From Maniola hyperantus (lineage: Eukaryota; Arthropoda; Insecta; Lepidoptera; Nymphalidae), in NCBI RefSeq assembly GCF_902806685.2, contig NC_048537.1, positions 10,376,720 through 10,440,719 of the forward strand: a stretch of 64,000 nucleotides of DNA, in the 5' to 3' direction. Below are positions 11,653-23,310 of the stretch, in pieces. The first letter of the stretch is position 1, and each line of letters begins with the position of its first letter. The notes under the pieces are model-generated. The model did not search any database and was not told the origin of the DNA. It worked only from the letters and a program-made list of their open reading frames with translations. The position numbers were made by a program, and so were the translations under genes.

Positions 11653-12066
11653 TTTAATATGATGAGAGCTGGGAAAGGGGCGGCTCTGGCCTGGGGCCTA
11701 GAGCGGCCAAGACTGCAAATCCGCCTCTGCTAGCAGCCTTCACCAATAATAATTATTCTAAGCTAATCCTAGCTAATATTCTGATAAATTGCAATTCTTC
11801 CATTCTAATTGACAACAACGCATGTCAGTGCCAAATCACTCTTTTCATAAAACATTCCTTTTATAAGAATCCATGACAGTAAGAACTCTTTTGACATCAA
11901 CACGCCTACATATATTACATAGAAAGTTCATCGACCTAGTGTTACATCTTCATTTTGTCATCATCTTAAATAAAGAAAGTTGAGGATGTTGACTGGGTTA
12001 TGGGTTCATTTCCACTGAAGTGGAGTGGAAACTAATATTTTCGATCAATCAGTTTATTGAGCGACT

Positions 12067-12262
12067 AACTAGCTTATGCCCGCGACTTCATCCGCGTGGA
12101 CAACATACATTTCAAACTCCCTATTGTACCCCCCTTAGGGGTTGAATTTTCAAAAATCCTTTCTTAGCGGATGTCTACATCATAATAGCTGCAAGCCGAA
12201 TTTCAGCCCGATCCGTCCAGGAGTTTGAGCTATGCGTTGGTAGATCAGTCAGTCAGTCAGCA
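12067..12262 (-). repeat. Family B Helitron-like element
   Basis: Starts actagcttatgcccgcgac and ends in the agtcagtcag microsatellite; read on the minus strand it finishes with the CTAG end. Confidence 0.85.
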
Positions 12263-13225
12263 GATTTTTATTTCACATTATTGAGAGATGACGTGATAAT
12301 ATTATTACATCATCTAACAATAATCTGATTGATAATTTATTGATTACGTCTCCGCTCTGCTCCGCTTCAGTGAAATTGCACCCTGACATATGCATGGCAT
12401 AACTCGTTGAGAGGTCAAGCTCTCTGGTACAACTTGTATGAGATTGCATACTCTACACGTTTTCAAGTTTTAATTAAACAATCGCTATGGATTGGGATGT
12501 TAATTTAATAATATATTGAAGAGCTCACTTTATATAACTTCCGTTTAAAAGTTTGGCATTCGGCATAATTATAATCGAAGTTGAATTTACTTTTTTATAA
12601 TCGGTCTTTAAATGTTGGGAATATGGAAGGAATGGGTAAAAACTTTAAGGTCGCGTTACCGACATACCTACTAATGTTAATAGTGCTCGGAGTACCGATA
12701 GATGCATAAACTAATCCATTGGTTTTAATTTACAAATACTTTATAAATTTTTGACGACGTTGTTACCGAATAATAATTTATATTTAATTTTAGTTTTAGT
12801 TTTAAGAATTTTTGACATGATGATGATGTAATTTAATTGTATAATTTACAAATTGTAACATTATTTTTTATTAAATCCAAAAAAAAAACACTGTAATTTC
12901 ATAGTTTTAAGTTTTGACTTCTGTCAGCAGTCCGTACCTACTAATTCCTAATTTATCATATTTTTTTTGTAGATGTTATAATTACATTTAGAAATTTTTG
13001 TTATACAAACCAACACAACCGCTTAACTGATGATAACGATCTTCATAAACATATATTTCCTCAGGTACCTTATTAATAATGGGGGAGCACGCGAACGCTT
13101 ACTCATAAAATTTGCATGATATTCTAGACCTATAAATTTCTGGTTATTTCATGATTTATTTTAAAGGGACGCTGTAGTTTTCTTCCGTATTCAAATAATT
13201 ATTTATAGTAAGATAGCTTGAATAA
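12263..13225. other. AT-rich intron
   Basis: No exon seen. Positions 12612-12700 contain a fragment of a small family also found at 24122 and 46370 (aaggtcgcgttaccgacat type). Confidence 0.45.
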
Positions 13226-13417
13226 CCATTTTTAGAGTTCCGTACCTCAAAAGGAACCCTTATAAAATCACTGTCTGTCATATCTGTCATTCAAGGGAAT
13301 CAAAACATACAGGGTACTTAATATTGACCTAGAATCTTGAAATTTGGCAGGTATCAATGTTATAGCACAAGTAAAGGAAAAAATCCGAAAACCGTGAATT
13401 TGTGGTTACATCACAAA
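13226..13417 (+). repeat. Family F fragment
   Basis: Covers the gttccgtacctcaaaagg end through the ctgtctgt stretch to ccgtgaatttgtggttacat. It is cut off where an oppositely oriented F fragment begins. Confidence 0.75.
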
Positions 13418-13418
13418 T

Positions 13419-13605
13419 AAAAAACCGGCCAAGTGCGAGTCAGACTCGCGCACCAAAGGCTCCGTACTACAGTGGTATTTTTCGACATTTTGCACGATCA
13501 ATCAAAATTATTATGCATAAAAATAAATAAAAATCGGTTTTAGGATGTATGGGTAAAGCCTTTTCATATGATACCCCACTTGGTATAATACTCTTACAAT
13601 GAAAA
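13419..13605 (-). repeat. Family F fragment, inverted relative to neighbour
   Basis: Starts aaaaaccggccaagtgcgag with the hairpin around gtgcgagtcagactcgc and runs to ccccacttggtata. With 13226-13417 it forms two abutting F pieces in opposite orientation. Confidence 0.75.
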
Positions 13606-13617
13606 TACTAATAATTA

Positions 13618-13827
13618 CTAACTAATGCCCGCGACTTCGTACGCGTGGATTTAGGTTTTTAAAAATCCCGTGAGTACTCTTTGATTCTCCGGGATGATAA
13701 GGAGCCTATGTCCTTTCCCAGGATGGACTGTACCAAATTTCATCAAAATCTGTTAAACTGGTGGGCCGTAAAAAGCTAGCAGACAGACAGGCAGACACAC
13801 TTTCACATTTATAATATTAGTATGGAT
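13618..13827 (-). repeat. Family A Helitron-like element
   Basis: Contains atgcccgcgacttcgtacgc, aaaaatcccgtg, a CAGA microsatellite and the terminal box cacatttataatattagtat. Full length except for a changed ctag end (ctaa). Confidence 0.85.
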
Positions 13828-13987
13828 GTTCGCTAGGATCAGACAATGTAATTTCATATTAAGTATTTATTATTCAACTGGACTGGGAGTTGGGACGTGG
13901 CTGAATTCGTCTGGATTCGGAAAACCGAATATGGTAGTAAGCTCTCAAAAAGGTCTTAGACTTGACGCAAGCAAGCTGATGATATCT

Positions 13988-14147
13988 AGAATAAAAAGTA
14001 GCCTGTGTCACTCTCTAGGTCCTTAATTAAACCCATACAAAACTTAAGACGATCCATTGCTCCGTTGCGACGTGATTGAAGGACAAACTAACAAACCGAT
14101 AAACCAACAAACATACATACTTTCGCATTTATAATACGGGTAGGAAT
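13988..14147 (-). repeat. Family A2 element, 5' part missing
   Basis: Variant of family A carrying ttgctccgttgcgacgtgat and the caaaccaacaaac-like stretch instead of CAGA repeats. It lies only 16 bp from the donor site of exon 4 of the DIP/lachesin-like gene, so this insertion approaches a splice site. Confidence 0.8.
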
Positions 14148-14163
14148 GCATAATAGTTTTTAC

Positions 14164-14356
14164 CTTTAGTTTTTCCTTGTGGTCCACCTCTAGATATAAT
14201 GTCACCCCCGTCTTCTCTTCTCCACAATATTTTGGGTGGGGGGTACCCGCGCGCTTTGCACACAAGTTTGGCGGATCCCCCCTCTGGCACCATCATGTCC
14301 CCTGACGTTTCTTCGTAGATTATGTCAGGAGGTATTACAACTTCTAGAAATGCTGT
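14164..14356 (-). CDS. DIP/lachesin-like gene, coding exon 4 (Ig2, first part)
   Basis: 193 nt encoding residues 125-188 plus one base. It begins after TTTGTTGCAG in phase 0 with TAFLEVVIPPDI, the Ig1-Ig2 linker typical of lachesin/DIP proteins, then the Ig2 B-strand Cys157 in KLVCKARGYPPP and core Trp169 in KILWRRED. The exon ends GGPQGKTK before AAAG/GTAAAA in phase 1. The rest of Ig2, Ig3 and the membrane anchor must be encoded by exons further left. None was found in 1-14163, so intron 4 probably reaches beyond the window start and contains the Harbinger and hAT insertions. Confidence 0.95.
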
Positions 14357-14472
14357 CTGCAACAAACACAATACGATGATACAGACAAAACTGATAGGTA
14401 TAATTGAGTTTTACAACCGTACACTACCCAATGTGGATGATTTTGTTGTACCTATTCAATCTCTGAACTAAA

Positions 14473-14540
14473 TAGTCCGTGGCAGGTCGAGATGGCAATC
14501 GGGGTGTGAGGTGGGGAGACGCCCCGCACGTTCCACAATG
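14473..14540 (+). repeat. Family C MITE, left part only
   Basis: Begins tagtccgtggcaggtcgaga and continues gatggcaatcggggtgtgag into the GC-rich section, then ends without its right arm. It lies within the 737-bp intron 3. Confidence 0.75.
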
Positions 14541-14547
14541 TTTACAA

Positions 14548-14844
14548 CATCATCATCATCATCATCATCATGATCAACCCATCATGGCTCACTACAGAGT
14601 ACGGGTCCCCTCGAGTGAGAAGGGGAGTGAGAAGGGTTTATGACCATAGTCTTCACACACCTTTGAGAACATTACGGAGAACTCTCATGCATGCAGGTTT
14701 CCTAAAGATGCTTTACTTCACTGTTAAAGCAAGTGTTATTTAATTACTTAAAAAAGACAACTCCGAAAAGTTAGAGGTGCGTGCCCCTGAACTCCCGATC
14801 TCCGATTAAGAGGCGGTCTTCCTAACCACTAGGCTATCACAGCT
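14548..14844 (-). repeat. Family S tRNA-derived SINE
   Basis: Minus-strand element with its head at 14844: agctgtgatagcctagtggt gives an A-box-like TAGCCTAGTGG. The (ATG)n tail lies at 14548-14571. The B-box region here is degraded (cccctgaactcccgatc on the plus strand). Located in intron 3. Confidence 0.85.
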
Positions 14845-15093
14845 TCAACATACCTAGCGCAAAATTAATTATTAATTTATTAAAAATCTTCTAATTACAT
14901 AACTTCTTCACGTAAGTACCTAGATAAATGAATCCATTGGAATATAAAATTAGTTCTAAGCGAGTGGAAAATAATCTTTAAAAAGAAAAACAATGGATTA
15001 ACCCTCGCAACTATAAGCAGCTTACACTGTTTGTCCGTTTAATAATAATTGGGTAAAAAGGTAAAAGTTTTTAATAAGCTTTAAGTAAAGTAC

Positions 15094-15279
15094 CTGCATT
15101 TTCATCGGGTCTGTATTAACTTGGCACATGTACTGTCCCCTGTCCTCTCTCTTCACCCCTCGTATGTTGAGTGTCCACGTGTTGAAGTCGCTGTGCGTAA
15201 CACTCAGCCTCGCGTTGTTCGTTATCACGTGTTCGTGTATTGCCAGAATAGCCTTCGTGTCCGCTTTGATCCATGCTAC
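15094..15279 (-). CDS. DIP/lachesin-like gene, coding exon 3 (Ig1, second half)
   Basis: 186 nt, residues 63-124, phase 0 at both ends. Acceptor CCTGAGACAG/GTA, donor ATGCAG/GTACTT. Encodes VAWIKADTKAILAIHEHVI, the Ig1 core Trp65, LSVTHSDFNTWTLNI, and DRGQYMC with Asp108, Tyr112 and Cys114, the D-x-G-x-Y-x-C signature of an Ig V-type domain. Cys114 pairs with Cys53 of exon 2. The upstream acceptor has a poor pyrimidine tract, but the phase and the conserved R/VAW junction support it. Confidence 0.95.
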
Positions 15280-16663
15280 CTGTCTCAGGGAATATAACCG
15301 ACCATTCCTCAGTACAATAATACAAAAAAAGAGTTAGTTGACGTCGAAATCACAAAATCGGGGACAGCGAAAGAGCACAATAAAAGTCCGATTATCTCTG
15401 ATGGAAGAACGTTAGCGGTTGTAAAAAACGTAAGCGATGAAGACTTTTAGAGCGAACAAGTCTAATTACAAGCGAATACTTCCCAAGAGGCAGTCATGAC
15501 AACGATCCTCGAGCGCCGGCTACACTATCTTGTTGCGAGCGACTCGCAAAATACTCTCGGAATTTTTAATTACATTTTCGTCTGGTCGCAGCTATGAGGC
15601 GAACTGCGGGCGTACACTGAAAACGCCCTCGTTTTGCCCGCTTTACCAAAAGCGTCGACATCGCAATAGAAGCTAATTTCCTGCATAGCGCGTAACAAAA
15701 AAGGAATAAACGTCCACAAAATATGGCGTTGTAGATACATTTTAGTGGACGCTTTGAACTAGATATTTTTTATGAAGTATCTGTGCTCTAAAAATTATCA
15801 ATAAATACCTACGAGTATTTCCTTTTTGTAGAGCTCCAATATAACCGATAAGAGTTTTTATTTTTTTACTGAATAGCGGGGTACAAAAATAAGGAATATT
15901 GTCACTAGAGTAAGGTGCAAGAAAGTGTGAGCTACAGAAAGTTTGGTGCTATCAGAAAGGACTACACAATCCTAATTCCGTCAGTGCGTGTGCATTAAAC
16001 ACTAATTTGTGCACTTTACGTGACTAAAGTAAACACCACTACACTAAGCCTACGCGTGCACGTATCAAATTAATTGTGAACAATGATGATGTATGGGAAT
16101 GCGCACGTAACATTGCGAAATCAACTGACTATTTTATAATTCTGAATTTTAAAGTATTCACTGGTCAATCACTTAGCCACGACGTGTGCGCCTAGACTTA
16201 GCTATTGAATTATAGTCACTAGTGAAAATATAGTTGTAAAAATAAATATAAAGTAACAATAATTACTCTTCAAACCTTTTACTAAGATTACTTATTATTA
16301 TCAGGGATTTGTATTACAATTTTATAAATCATTTTTAGCATTAAACTATTGTAACATTTCAAAATGACATAATAAGAAATTGTTTCACTTGTTTCTTCCT
16401 TTCTTTGACGAAACGGTTAGTGTAAAAGAGCTCTAACAAAGATCGCGCACTCAATATAGCCAAGCCGTAGGCGAAAAATTTTTCGTGAGCTGTCAGCACG
16501 CATTTCTAGGGCATTTCTCAGAATCTATAACAAAATATACTACTAATAAAATTATTGGGATTGTTTTTCTAAGTTTTACTACCAGTAAAAAACTGGGAAC
16601 ATGTCGTTCCAACATTGCTACTGGTTGAGAATTGTGGGATATTTTTTTATCAATTTAACTACT
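15280..16663. other. Intron 2, left part
   Basis: Repeat-poor intron sequence. The stretch 15480-15700 is relatively GC-rich and matches no family seen elsewhere in the window, so it could include regulatory DNA, but nothing specific was recognised. Confidence 0.5.
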
Positions 16664-16797
16664 AAGTATGAGGCGGGGAGACGCCTCGCGCACGCGCACG
16701 TCACTCGCGCTCGCCCGCACTGTGTTAGCGCGGGGGCAGTGCGGGTGTGTGGGGCGTTCCCTCTTCGATTGCCATCTCGACCTGTTGCGTACTATAG
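16664..16797. repeat. Family C MITE
   Basis: GC-rich core with gcgcacgcgcacgtcactcg, right arm attgccatctcgacctgttg through the ctata end. The left arm is shortened to gtatgaggcggggagacgcc. The apparent open frames here are only MITE sequence. Confidence 0.8.
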
Positions 16798-17482
16798 GTA
16801 CATAATAATATGTTACTACGAGTATATTTGTACTAGTCATTGCAAGCATTTTTGGAAGTATTGATTCAGTTAAAACTTCCAAGTCTTACTGTCAATAAGA
16901 ACGGTAAGAACTGGCAATACTTACTGAAAATAATTCTAACATTGTAATTTTTAATAGTAGGTTCTGAAAGCGCCCATTTTCAGTACTTAAAAATGCGTTG
17001 TTTACAGTTCGCCTTGTATTGTACGATCCAGCTTTACAAGTAGTTCACTTTCTTACAGGTTTGAAAAGTAAACAAATTGACGGAATTTCAATTTTTGTTT
17101 TGAAATCACATCAATATTTATCATCTTTTTAAAAAATTAAAGAAAAACATAAATTGTGTATTGATAATAATTGTTTAATAATTACCATTTTCAAACTCAT
17201 CCATACCAGCGGTGCATATCGACGTAATGTAATATTATGTTTTTGTATCATGATAAGTGTTTAATGTTGTAAAAAAACACAACAATAAAATAAACATACA
17301 TATTAATTACTACTGTCTGTATGCGACTTAACAATTCTAAAATGGTTATTTTCTTGTATGGATAAATTTATTTTAGCCCACTCGAATACTTTAGTATCGT
17401 ATTCATAAAGGTAGCCTTATATGCCATATGAATTCCGTTTATCAAAACTATAAACTTAATATTATCCCAAATATTATCCATA

Positions 17483-17693
17483 TCCATACTTATATTATAA
17501 ATGCGAAAGTGTGTCTGTCTGTCTGTCTGCTAGCCTTTCACGGCCCACCCGTTCAACCGATTATGACGAAATTTGGTACAGATTGCATCCCGGGGAAGGA
17601 CGTATGCTACTTTTTATCCCGGAAAATCAAAGCGTTCCCACGGGATTTTTAAAAACTTAAATCCACGCGGACGAAGTTGCGGGCATCCTTCAG
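17483..17693 (+). repeat. Family A Helitron-like element
   Basis: Begins tccatacttatattataaat with CTGT repeats, has tatcccggaaaatcaaag and ends gcgggcatccttcag instead of the usual gggcatcatctag. Confidence 0.85.
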
Positions 17694-18921
17694 TTGTATA
17701 ATAAGGTCAAAAATAAGTACGTTTTTAAAATTGCTACAAAAATAGGTGGACGAAAAATCCTATTAGAGAAGAAATCCCAAATGCGGTTACGTAACATATT
17801 ATGTTTACACACGGAATATCGGATATCTATTCACATTAATGCTTTATTATCAGTTTTAGACTCTTGGGACTTAAAGATATTACCGTGGCTGTAATTACCG
17901 TGTGTGATCGGTACGGAAAAGCAAACACGGATGATATTTATTCGAGGACCGTAACGGTTAGGAAATCGAGTGACCTATTCCTTGGAAGACTGTTCGGTCT
18001 CGGTTATCCACTGGGGAGTGGGGTATAAATGATTGTATCGGAAAAAGAGAAATTGTAGGATTGTGCAATTTTGTCCCCAGTTGAGTTGGCATCGTCGTTT
18101 GAAATAAGATCGCTTGCAAATAAAATTTTAATAAAACCATCACGTCACGAGTGGGAATTTATTAAATTGAAATATGCTATTTGTAAAAATCTTTGGAGCT
18201 TTATTATTCTTCAATATTAAAACAGTTAATTACATCAGCTCAGTTTACTAACGGCCGAAATCAATAGTAAAAATCAATCTAACTATAGTCTGTCGGTAAA
18301 TCACGTTGCTAACGCTATTGTTTGTTGAAAAATACATTTTTTAAATATTTTTTGAGGAATGACAACGTTGCTAAGCAAGTAATCGGCGGATTACAGACAG
18401 GATCGACCATTAAGAATTTCGGTCTGTTTAATAAAGTGAATTTTGATGGACTTTTACTATACTTTATCTGAGCTATAGTTTCGCAAAGAAATTGTTATAA
18501 CGAATTGGAAAAAAATTGGAATTCCAATAAAAGTAAAATTGTATTTCGCATGCGACATAATATCGAATATTTCGACGATATTAAACCTGATGTAGATTAA
18601 CTGTGGGGACAGTCGAGAGCAGTGCCTCTCGAAATGATTGAACGGGGACTAAGGGGGTTTGTCCTGGCTTTATTTTAATTTCGTAAAGTGACTGTTTTGC
18701 AAGTTCTTGCCTAAATGGAATAGCCTCGTAGTGGATTAGCGGTTTCGCTTTGCAAATTTATTATTGATATCCGAATGCACACTACATTCTCGCCTGTTTC
18801 ACGGCTTTGCGAGGGCATGAAATCGAATGTGTGTTGATACTATCTATTTACGAAATGTATTTCGACTGAGTTTACGTGAGCAACTTTCGATGTTTTTGGT
18901 AAGTTAGTAACTGATTTTAGA
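17694..18921. other. Intron 2, middle part
   Basis: No exon, RNA gene or recognisable repeat was seen. Confidence 0.45.
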
Positions 18922-19146
18922 TTCAAATATATGAGAAGAAAAGCTGACTGACTGACTAAATGACTGACTGATCTATCAACGCACAGGTTAAACTACTGGA
19001 CGGATCAGATTGAAATTTGGTATGCAGAGAGTTATTATGATATAAACATCCGCTTAGAAAGGATATTTGAAAATTCATCCTCCTAGGGGGAAAAATAGGG
19101 TTTCGAAATTTACGTAATCCACGCGGATGATGTCGCGGGAGAAAGA
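18922..19146 (+). repeat. Family B Helitron-like element
   Basis: Begins tcaaatatatgagaag, includes gactgactgatctatcaacg and ends near cgcggatgatgtcgcgggag, with the final ctag lost. Confidence 0.8.
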
Positions 19147-20618
19147 ACACAGAAGATTTCCTCTAACGTATTAATGTTTCTTCATTGATCTTGAAAAGTG
19201 AAGATACTTTGTTTTTGTTTTATGTAAGTTAGAGTACGAGTAAACATTAAGTTATTTATTAGGTAGGTATATCGACTTGAGCTCATTAATGTTGAAAATC
19301 ATAACAAATTAACACAACATAATTAGAATTAGTGTTCGAGGTGGAATAGTGCAGTGCAATTTGGTACATGCTCCAAAACTTACATTTTATTGACATAGCA
19401 ATTGTGATTGTGCATCATTATCGTAAAACCCAAGAATAGTTTAGAATTTCACCGAGATTTCACGCCCGTTCCATTCTTGAGTTTTCCTTCTATGTGCAGG
19501 TGTACAGGTGTAAGTGCTGGTTGTGCTTCGTATATCTAGCTATATGCTACAGTGAACAAACTTACGGACTGTGCAAATTTAGTTATGGTGTTATACTCTA
19601 TGCTAGATAGAGATAGTTTCTATAGGGTGTTGAAGAGGTGCACTGATAGATTGTGTGCTAAAGAAGTGTGAAAGTTAAGTGCAGAAGACTAATCCTTTGA
19701 GATCTATAATTGCATATTGAACTTAGTCATTACCTATCAAATAAATTTCTTATTATAATTATGTACAATGTTTCATTATGACTCGGGATATTTTTTTTAA
19801 TTTTAATTATTAAAAACGTATTATTCCATTATTTTTAGGATTTTTCAAGAACATCAAAATAAAGGTATAGATTTAGGAATAGAATATAACTAATAGAGAT
19901 CAAAACCACATCATACTCTACATTTTAGTTCTTTAGGTATTTATTTAATTTAGGGGTTACTCTATGTGGTTCACGTATGTTAACATTCACATAGCAGAAA
20001 TATTGGGGTTGTTCTATTTTGTTTCGTTCATATTGAAGTTCAGCGTTTCCTATTAGAGTACGAATTGCAGGCAGTTGTTTTGGTACATTTAACTTTAGGC
20101 TATAAAGTATATTGGTGATCAAAATAAAAGAGTGAGTTGATTCACTTTTCTTTATTAATTTAAACTGTGTTAATTTCTATTTTATAATAGTATTTTCTGT
20201 TTTCACTGTCATTTTGTCGGTATATGAGAATACCAATAACGAATTATTATCAACTTTCGACAAATGGTGCCGCTCGTAGTGAAAAATTAATTACAAATGG
20301 ATATTCTCTATATTGTCGAAACTGATTTTTGTAAAACAAAACAATTGCAAACAGTTAAGTAGTTATCTGGAACTTAAAAGATCTTTAAGAATCTTGTTAA
20401 GGAAGTTCCCTCATCCTCATTACTATTCCTCTCACTCTATTGCAATCGGAATCGCTGAAAATCAATTTGGGCGTCTGAATAAATCATGCCCCCCGGATAT
20501 CCAGACGTACAATTATAGATCTCAAAATCAGGTGCTGAGTGGAGGTGCTCGTCTATTCGGTCTAGCTGTAGTGAAATGTTTTGATACACACCCTGGCGGT
20601 GGCGGAGTCGCCACTCAC
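19147..20618. other. Intron 2, right part
   Basis: AT-rich; no further exon or repeat recognised up to the exon 2 donor site. Confidence 0.5.
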
Positions 20619-20725
20619 CCTATAACCACCAAGGTTATTGACCACACACGTGAAGGTTGCGTCCCTCCCTTGAGCTATGGTGACGTTCTCCAGCGGGTAC
20701 AGAAAGTCCGGCTCCAGACCTAGAG
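20619..20725 (-). CDS. DIP/lachesin-like gene, coding exon 2 (Ig1, first half)
   Basis: 107 nt: two bases completing codon 27, then residues 28-62. Acceptor TATTTTTTTTCAG/CT, donor TATAGG/GTGAGT. Encodes LGLEPDFLYPLENVTIAQG, then RDATFTCVVNNLGGYR, the A-to-B strands of the first Ig domain with Cys53. N40-V-T is a potential N-glycosylation site. The Gly-Gly-Tyr-Arg end joins the VAW start of exon 3 exactly as in lachesin/DIP proteins. A plus-strand open frame covering this exon is its shadow. Confidence 0.95.
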
Positions 20726-21277
20726 CTGAAAAAAAATACTGTTGTTAGACACCTTAAGCTTTTAGGGCGCAGGGATTGAACTTCAAATAGTTCAAATTAA
20801 GGTCACTAGTTTCCATCGATTCAACTTATTAATGAACATGTACTAGCTACTCGTTTATACATTTATTACATATTTTATTATAATATATTTATTATACCCG
20901 TCCTTTTATGGGTAAAAGTTTAGATTTAAGAGCATAGATTTTCATTTAACAAAAATATAATATTTTGATTGGATTCGGAGTAATAAAAAAGTTTAATATT
21001 TAATTTTATTGTATTCTGCATGTATTGAGTTTAATGTCGATAAAACTCGATAAAACAACAATAAATTAACAGATCGCCTGCACGATACGGAAAGCGATTG
21101 CGCTCATTTCGATTTACCTTAATGTGAAGATACTCCTATTAAAATACAGACATGTACTGATTACGACGATTAAAAGCATTGTTTCTCGTTTATCCGTCGG
21201 TTAAAAAGCTGTATATACTTACTATATACTATTAATAACATATTAAATGAATCTTTACACACCTTATAACTTTAAGA

Positions 21278-21476
21278 ACTAGCTTATGCTCGCGACTTCG
21301 TCCGCGTACCTTACACAAACTCCAAACTCCTACAACCCCCTTAGAGGTTGAATAATTTTCAAAAATCCTTTTTTAACGGATCTCTACGTCATAATAGCTG
21401 CTGCAAGCGATTTGAGCTGTGCGTTGATAGATCAGTCAGTAAGTCAGTCAGCTTTTCCTTTTATTACATATAGATC
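21278..21476 (-). repeat. Family B Helitron-like element
   Basis: Starts actagcttatgctcgcgac and ends with the cagtcagtcag-type microsatellite and ttttattacatatagat. Confidence 0.85.
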
Positions 21477-21863
21477 TAAGATCTAATTATTTAATTTATT
21501 ATTTGGTTTGATTAACACTAATAAAGTAGTGAAAATATCTTATATATTTTTATCTGTGGTCGTGTTACATGTACCACCTAACATCTAAATTCTAATCTTT
21601 CTTAAAAATTAGAAACATTATTACGCCTTTTTTCTCTCCCCGAAAAGTGTTACGTTTTTCAGCCCCAGTGTGAATGGGAAAATAAAGTAAACTTTGTTAT
21701 TTATACTAGGTATAATTAGTGACTGAACGACTCTCGTTTATATGTAGATTTCTGACGCAAACGCATTTACGTCATCATAATATGCTTTTTCAGTTTCAAT
21801 AATAACTGGAACAATACTCTATGTTTAAACAATAATGCAATACTTACATAATATTATAATGTT

Positions 21864-22096
21864 ACTAGATGATGCCCGCGACTTCGTCCGCGTGGATGTA
21901 GGTTTTTAAAAATCCCGTGGGAACTCTTTAATTTTCCGGGATAAAAAATAGCCTATGTCCTTCCCCGGGATATAAACTAACTCTGTACCAAATTTCATCG
22001 AAATTGGTTAGTCTTGGGCCTTGAAAAGCTAGCAGACAGACAGACAGACAGACAGATAGACACACACACTTTCGCATTTATAATATTAGTATGGAT
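21864..22096 (-). repeat. Family A Helitron-like element, near consensus
   Basis: On the minus strand it runs from TCCATACTAATATTATAAAT through a CTGT microsatellite to GCGGGCATCATCTAG. It starts TC, ends CTAG and has a GC-rich imperfect hairpin shortly before the 3' end, as in Helitrons. Confidence 0.88.
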
Positions 22097-23079
22097 TATG
22101 TTAGAGCAATTCGTCATATTATTCCTAAATTATACAAAAGCTAGATATAATGAAAAAATAAAACTTAATTTGAAAAACAAAAATTAATTACCTATTATTT
22201 TTGTGAAAGTTTAGGTATATTATTGGTACAAAACGATTTCTACTTGAATAGTAATATAAATGAAGTAATTGAAAAAGTTTAATTACCTAATTATGCTTTT
22301 ACCTAAACTTCTAATACCTACGTAAGTACAGAGAGATACTTCACTGATTTAGTTTACACCACCCAATGATCCCTATGTAGGACCTGCACAGTGCACGAGT
22401 CCTGCCCTTTGTGCAACTGTCAATATCTAGGTACAAATTATGTATCTGTGAACGTATTGATCTCTGATATACAGTGTGATATAAATTACTTCAAAGGTAC
22501 TTATAATATTACCTATACTTCTCAGTGCGCGGGCCCGTCAAAAATGAAATCAACCCTGAGCTAATATACATATAGTGGGTAATGCAACTTAGAGTATATT
22601 GAGTCAATGTAGATCCAATCTTCCACTAGATGTGTCTACAAATAATTCAACCATGGCTATTCTATGAGCAAATAGATAGTCCTCACTTCCGACACATGTT
22701 TCCTTGGACACGACACGAGGCACTGGTCACGTAGAATATTGACGCCCTCAGCTATCTATTCGAGAAAATACACTATCCCAACTGTAGAACGAGTTTATTA
22801 TGAAGGTTCTTGTAATGATTTTCGCGGTTTGTGTTTTTTCTTATATTATATCCATTAAGAATACATCTAGACTCTGCCATGAAACAGATAGACACAAATA
22901 AAAATGATTTGATAATATTTAGTCAACCAATCTTTTTCAAATTTTTCTATGTAGGTGTACCTACACCTATTTTGTGATAAAATCAGTGTGCCTTTTCAAT
23001 CTTTACAGATATACCTACATTGATACAAATTATCTCTATAGCATTAACCTACTCATTTTGTATTTATAAAAATTCCTAA
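22097..23079. other. Intron 1 segment
   Basis: No repeat or exon recognised; mixed composition. Confidence 0.4.
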
Positions 23080-23195
23080 AAGGCCGGCAACGCATCGGCG
23101 GCTCCTCTGGTGCTGCAAATGTTCATGGGCGGCGGTAATCACTTAACATCAGGTGACCCGCCTGCTCATTTGCTCGCTATATCTAATAAATAAAA
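23080..23195 (+). repeat. LINE 3'-end-type repeat
   Basis: Contains ggcggcggtaatcacttaac and atcaggtgacccgcctgctc followed by an A-rich end. This is a widespread lepidopteran non-LTR 3' end; only the tail is present. Confidence 0.65.
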
Positions 23196-23310
23196 AAAAC
23201 TAAAAGCTATGCTCTATACAGAACCTACAAAAATGTTCGATCTGAATTAAACATTTCCATAAATTTCATTCGAAAAAATCGGAAGACAAACTTGAAAGGG
23301 AAAAGTTTTA

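Larger units (their letters stand above)
7631..11729. mobile_element. hAT-type DNA transposon remnant with nested insertions
   Basis: Terminal inverted repeats cagtggcggatttgc (7631-7645) and gcaaatccgcctctg (11715-11729) match at 14 of 15 positions and begin CAGNGG as in many hAT elements. They are flanked by the exact 8-bp duplication ctagcagc (7623-7630 and 11730-11737), the hAT target length. A GC-rich motif cctagagcggcca recurs inside both ends. No hAT transposase reading frame was recognised. The interior is filled by later insertions: an F element, a truncated LINE and a B element. The original element was therefore much shorter and probably non-autonomous. Confidence 0.82.

Noticed and set aside
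16601..16882. Overlapping open frames on both strands in GC-rich DNA
   Set aside because: They lie in the family C MITE; lack of stops comes from GC content. The same applies to 48192-48531 and 28663-28884.
20313..20723. Plus-strand open frame of 136 residues
   Set aside because: No domain recognised; its right half is the complement of exon 2, which encodes a clear Ig-domain start on the minus strand.
22030..22070. Regular CAGA repeats, and CAGT repeats elsewhere, as possible CRISPR-like arrays
   Set aside because: They are 4-bp microsatellites inside dispersed family A and B elements in a eukaryotic genome; no spacers.
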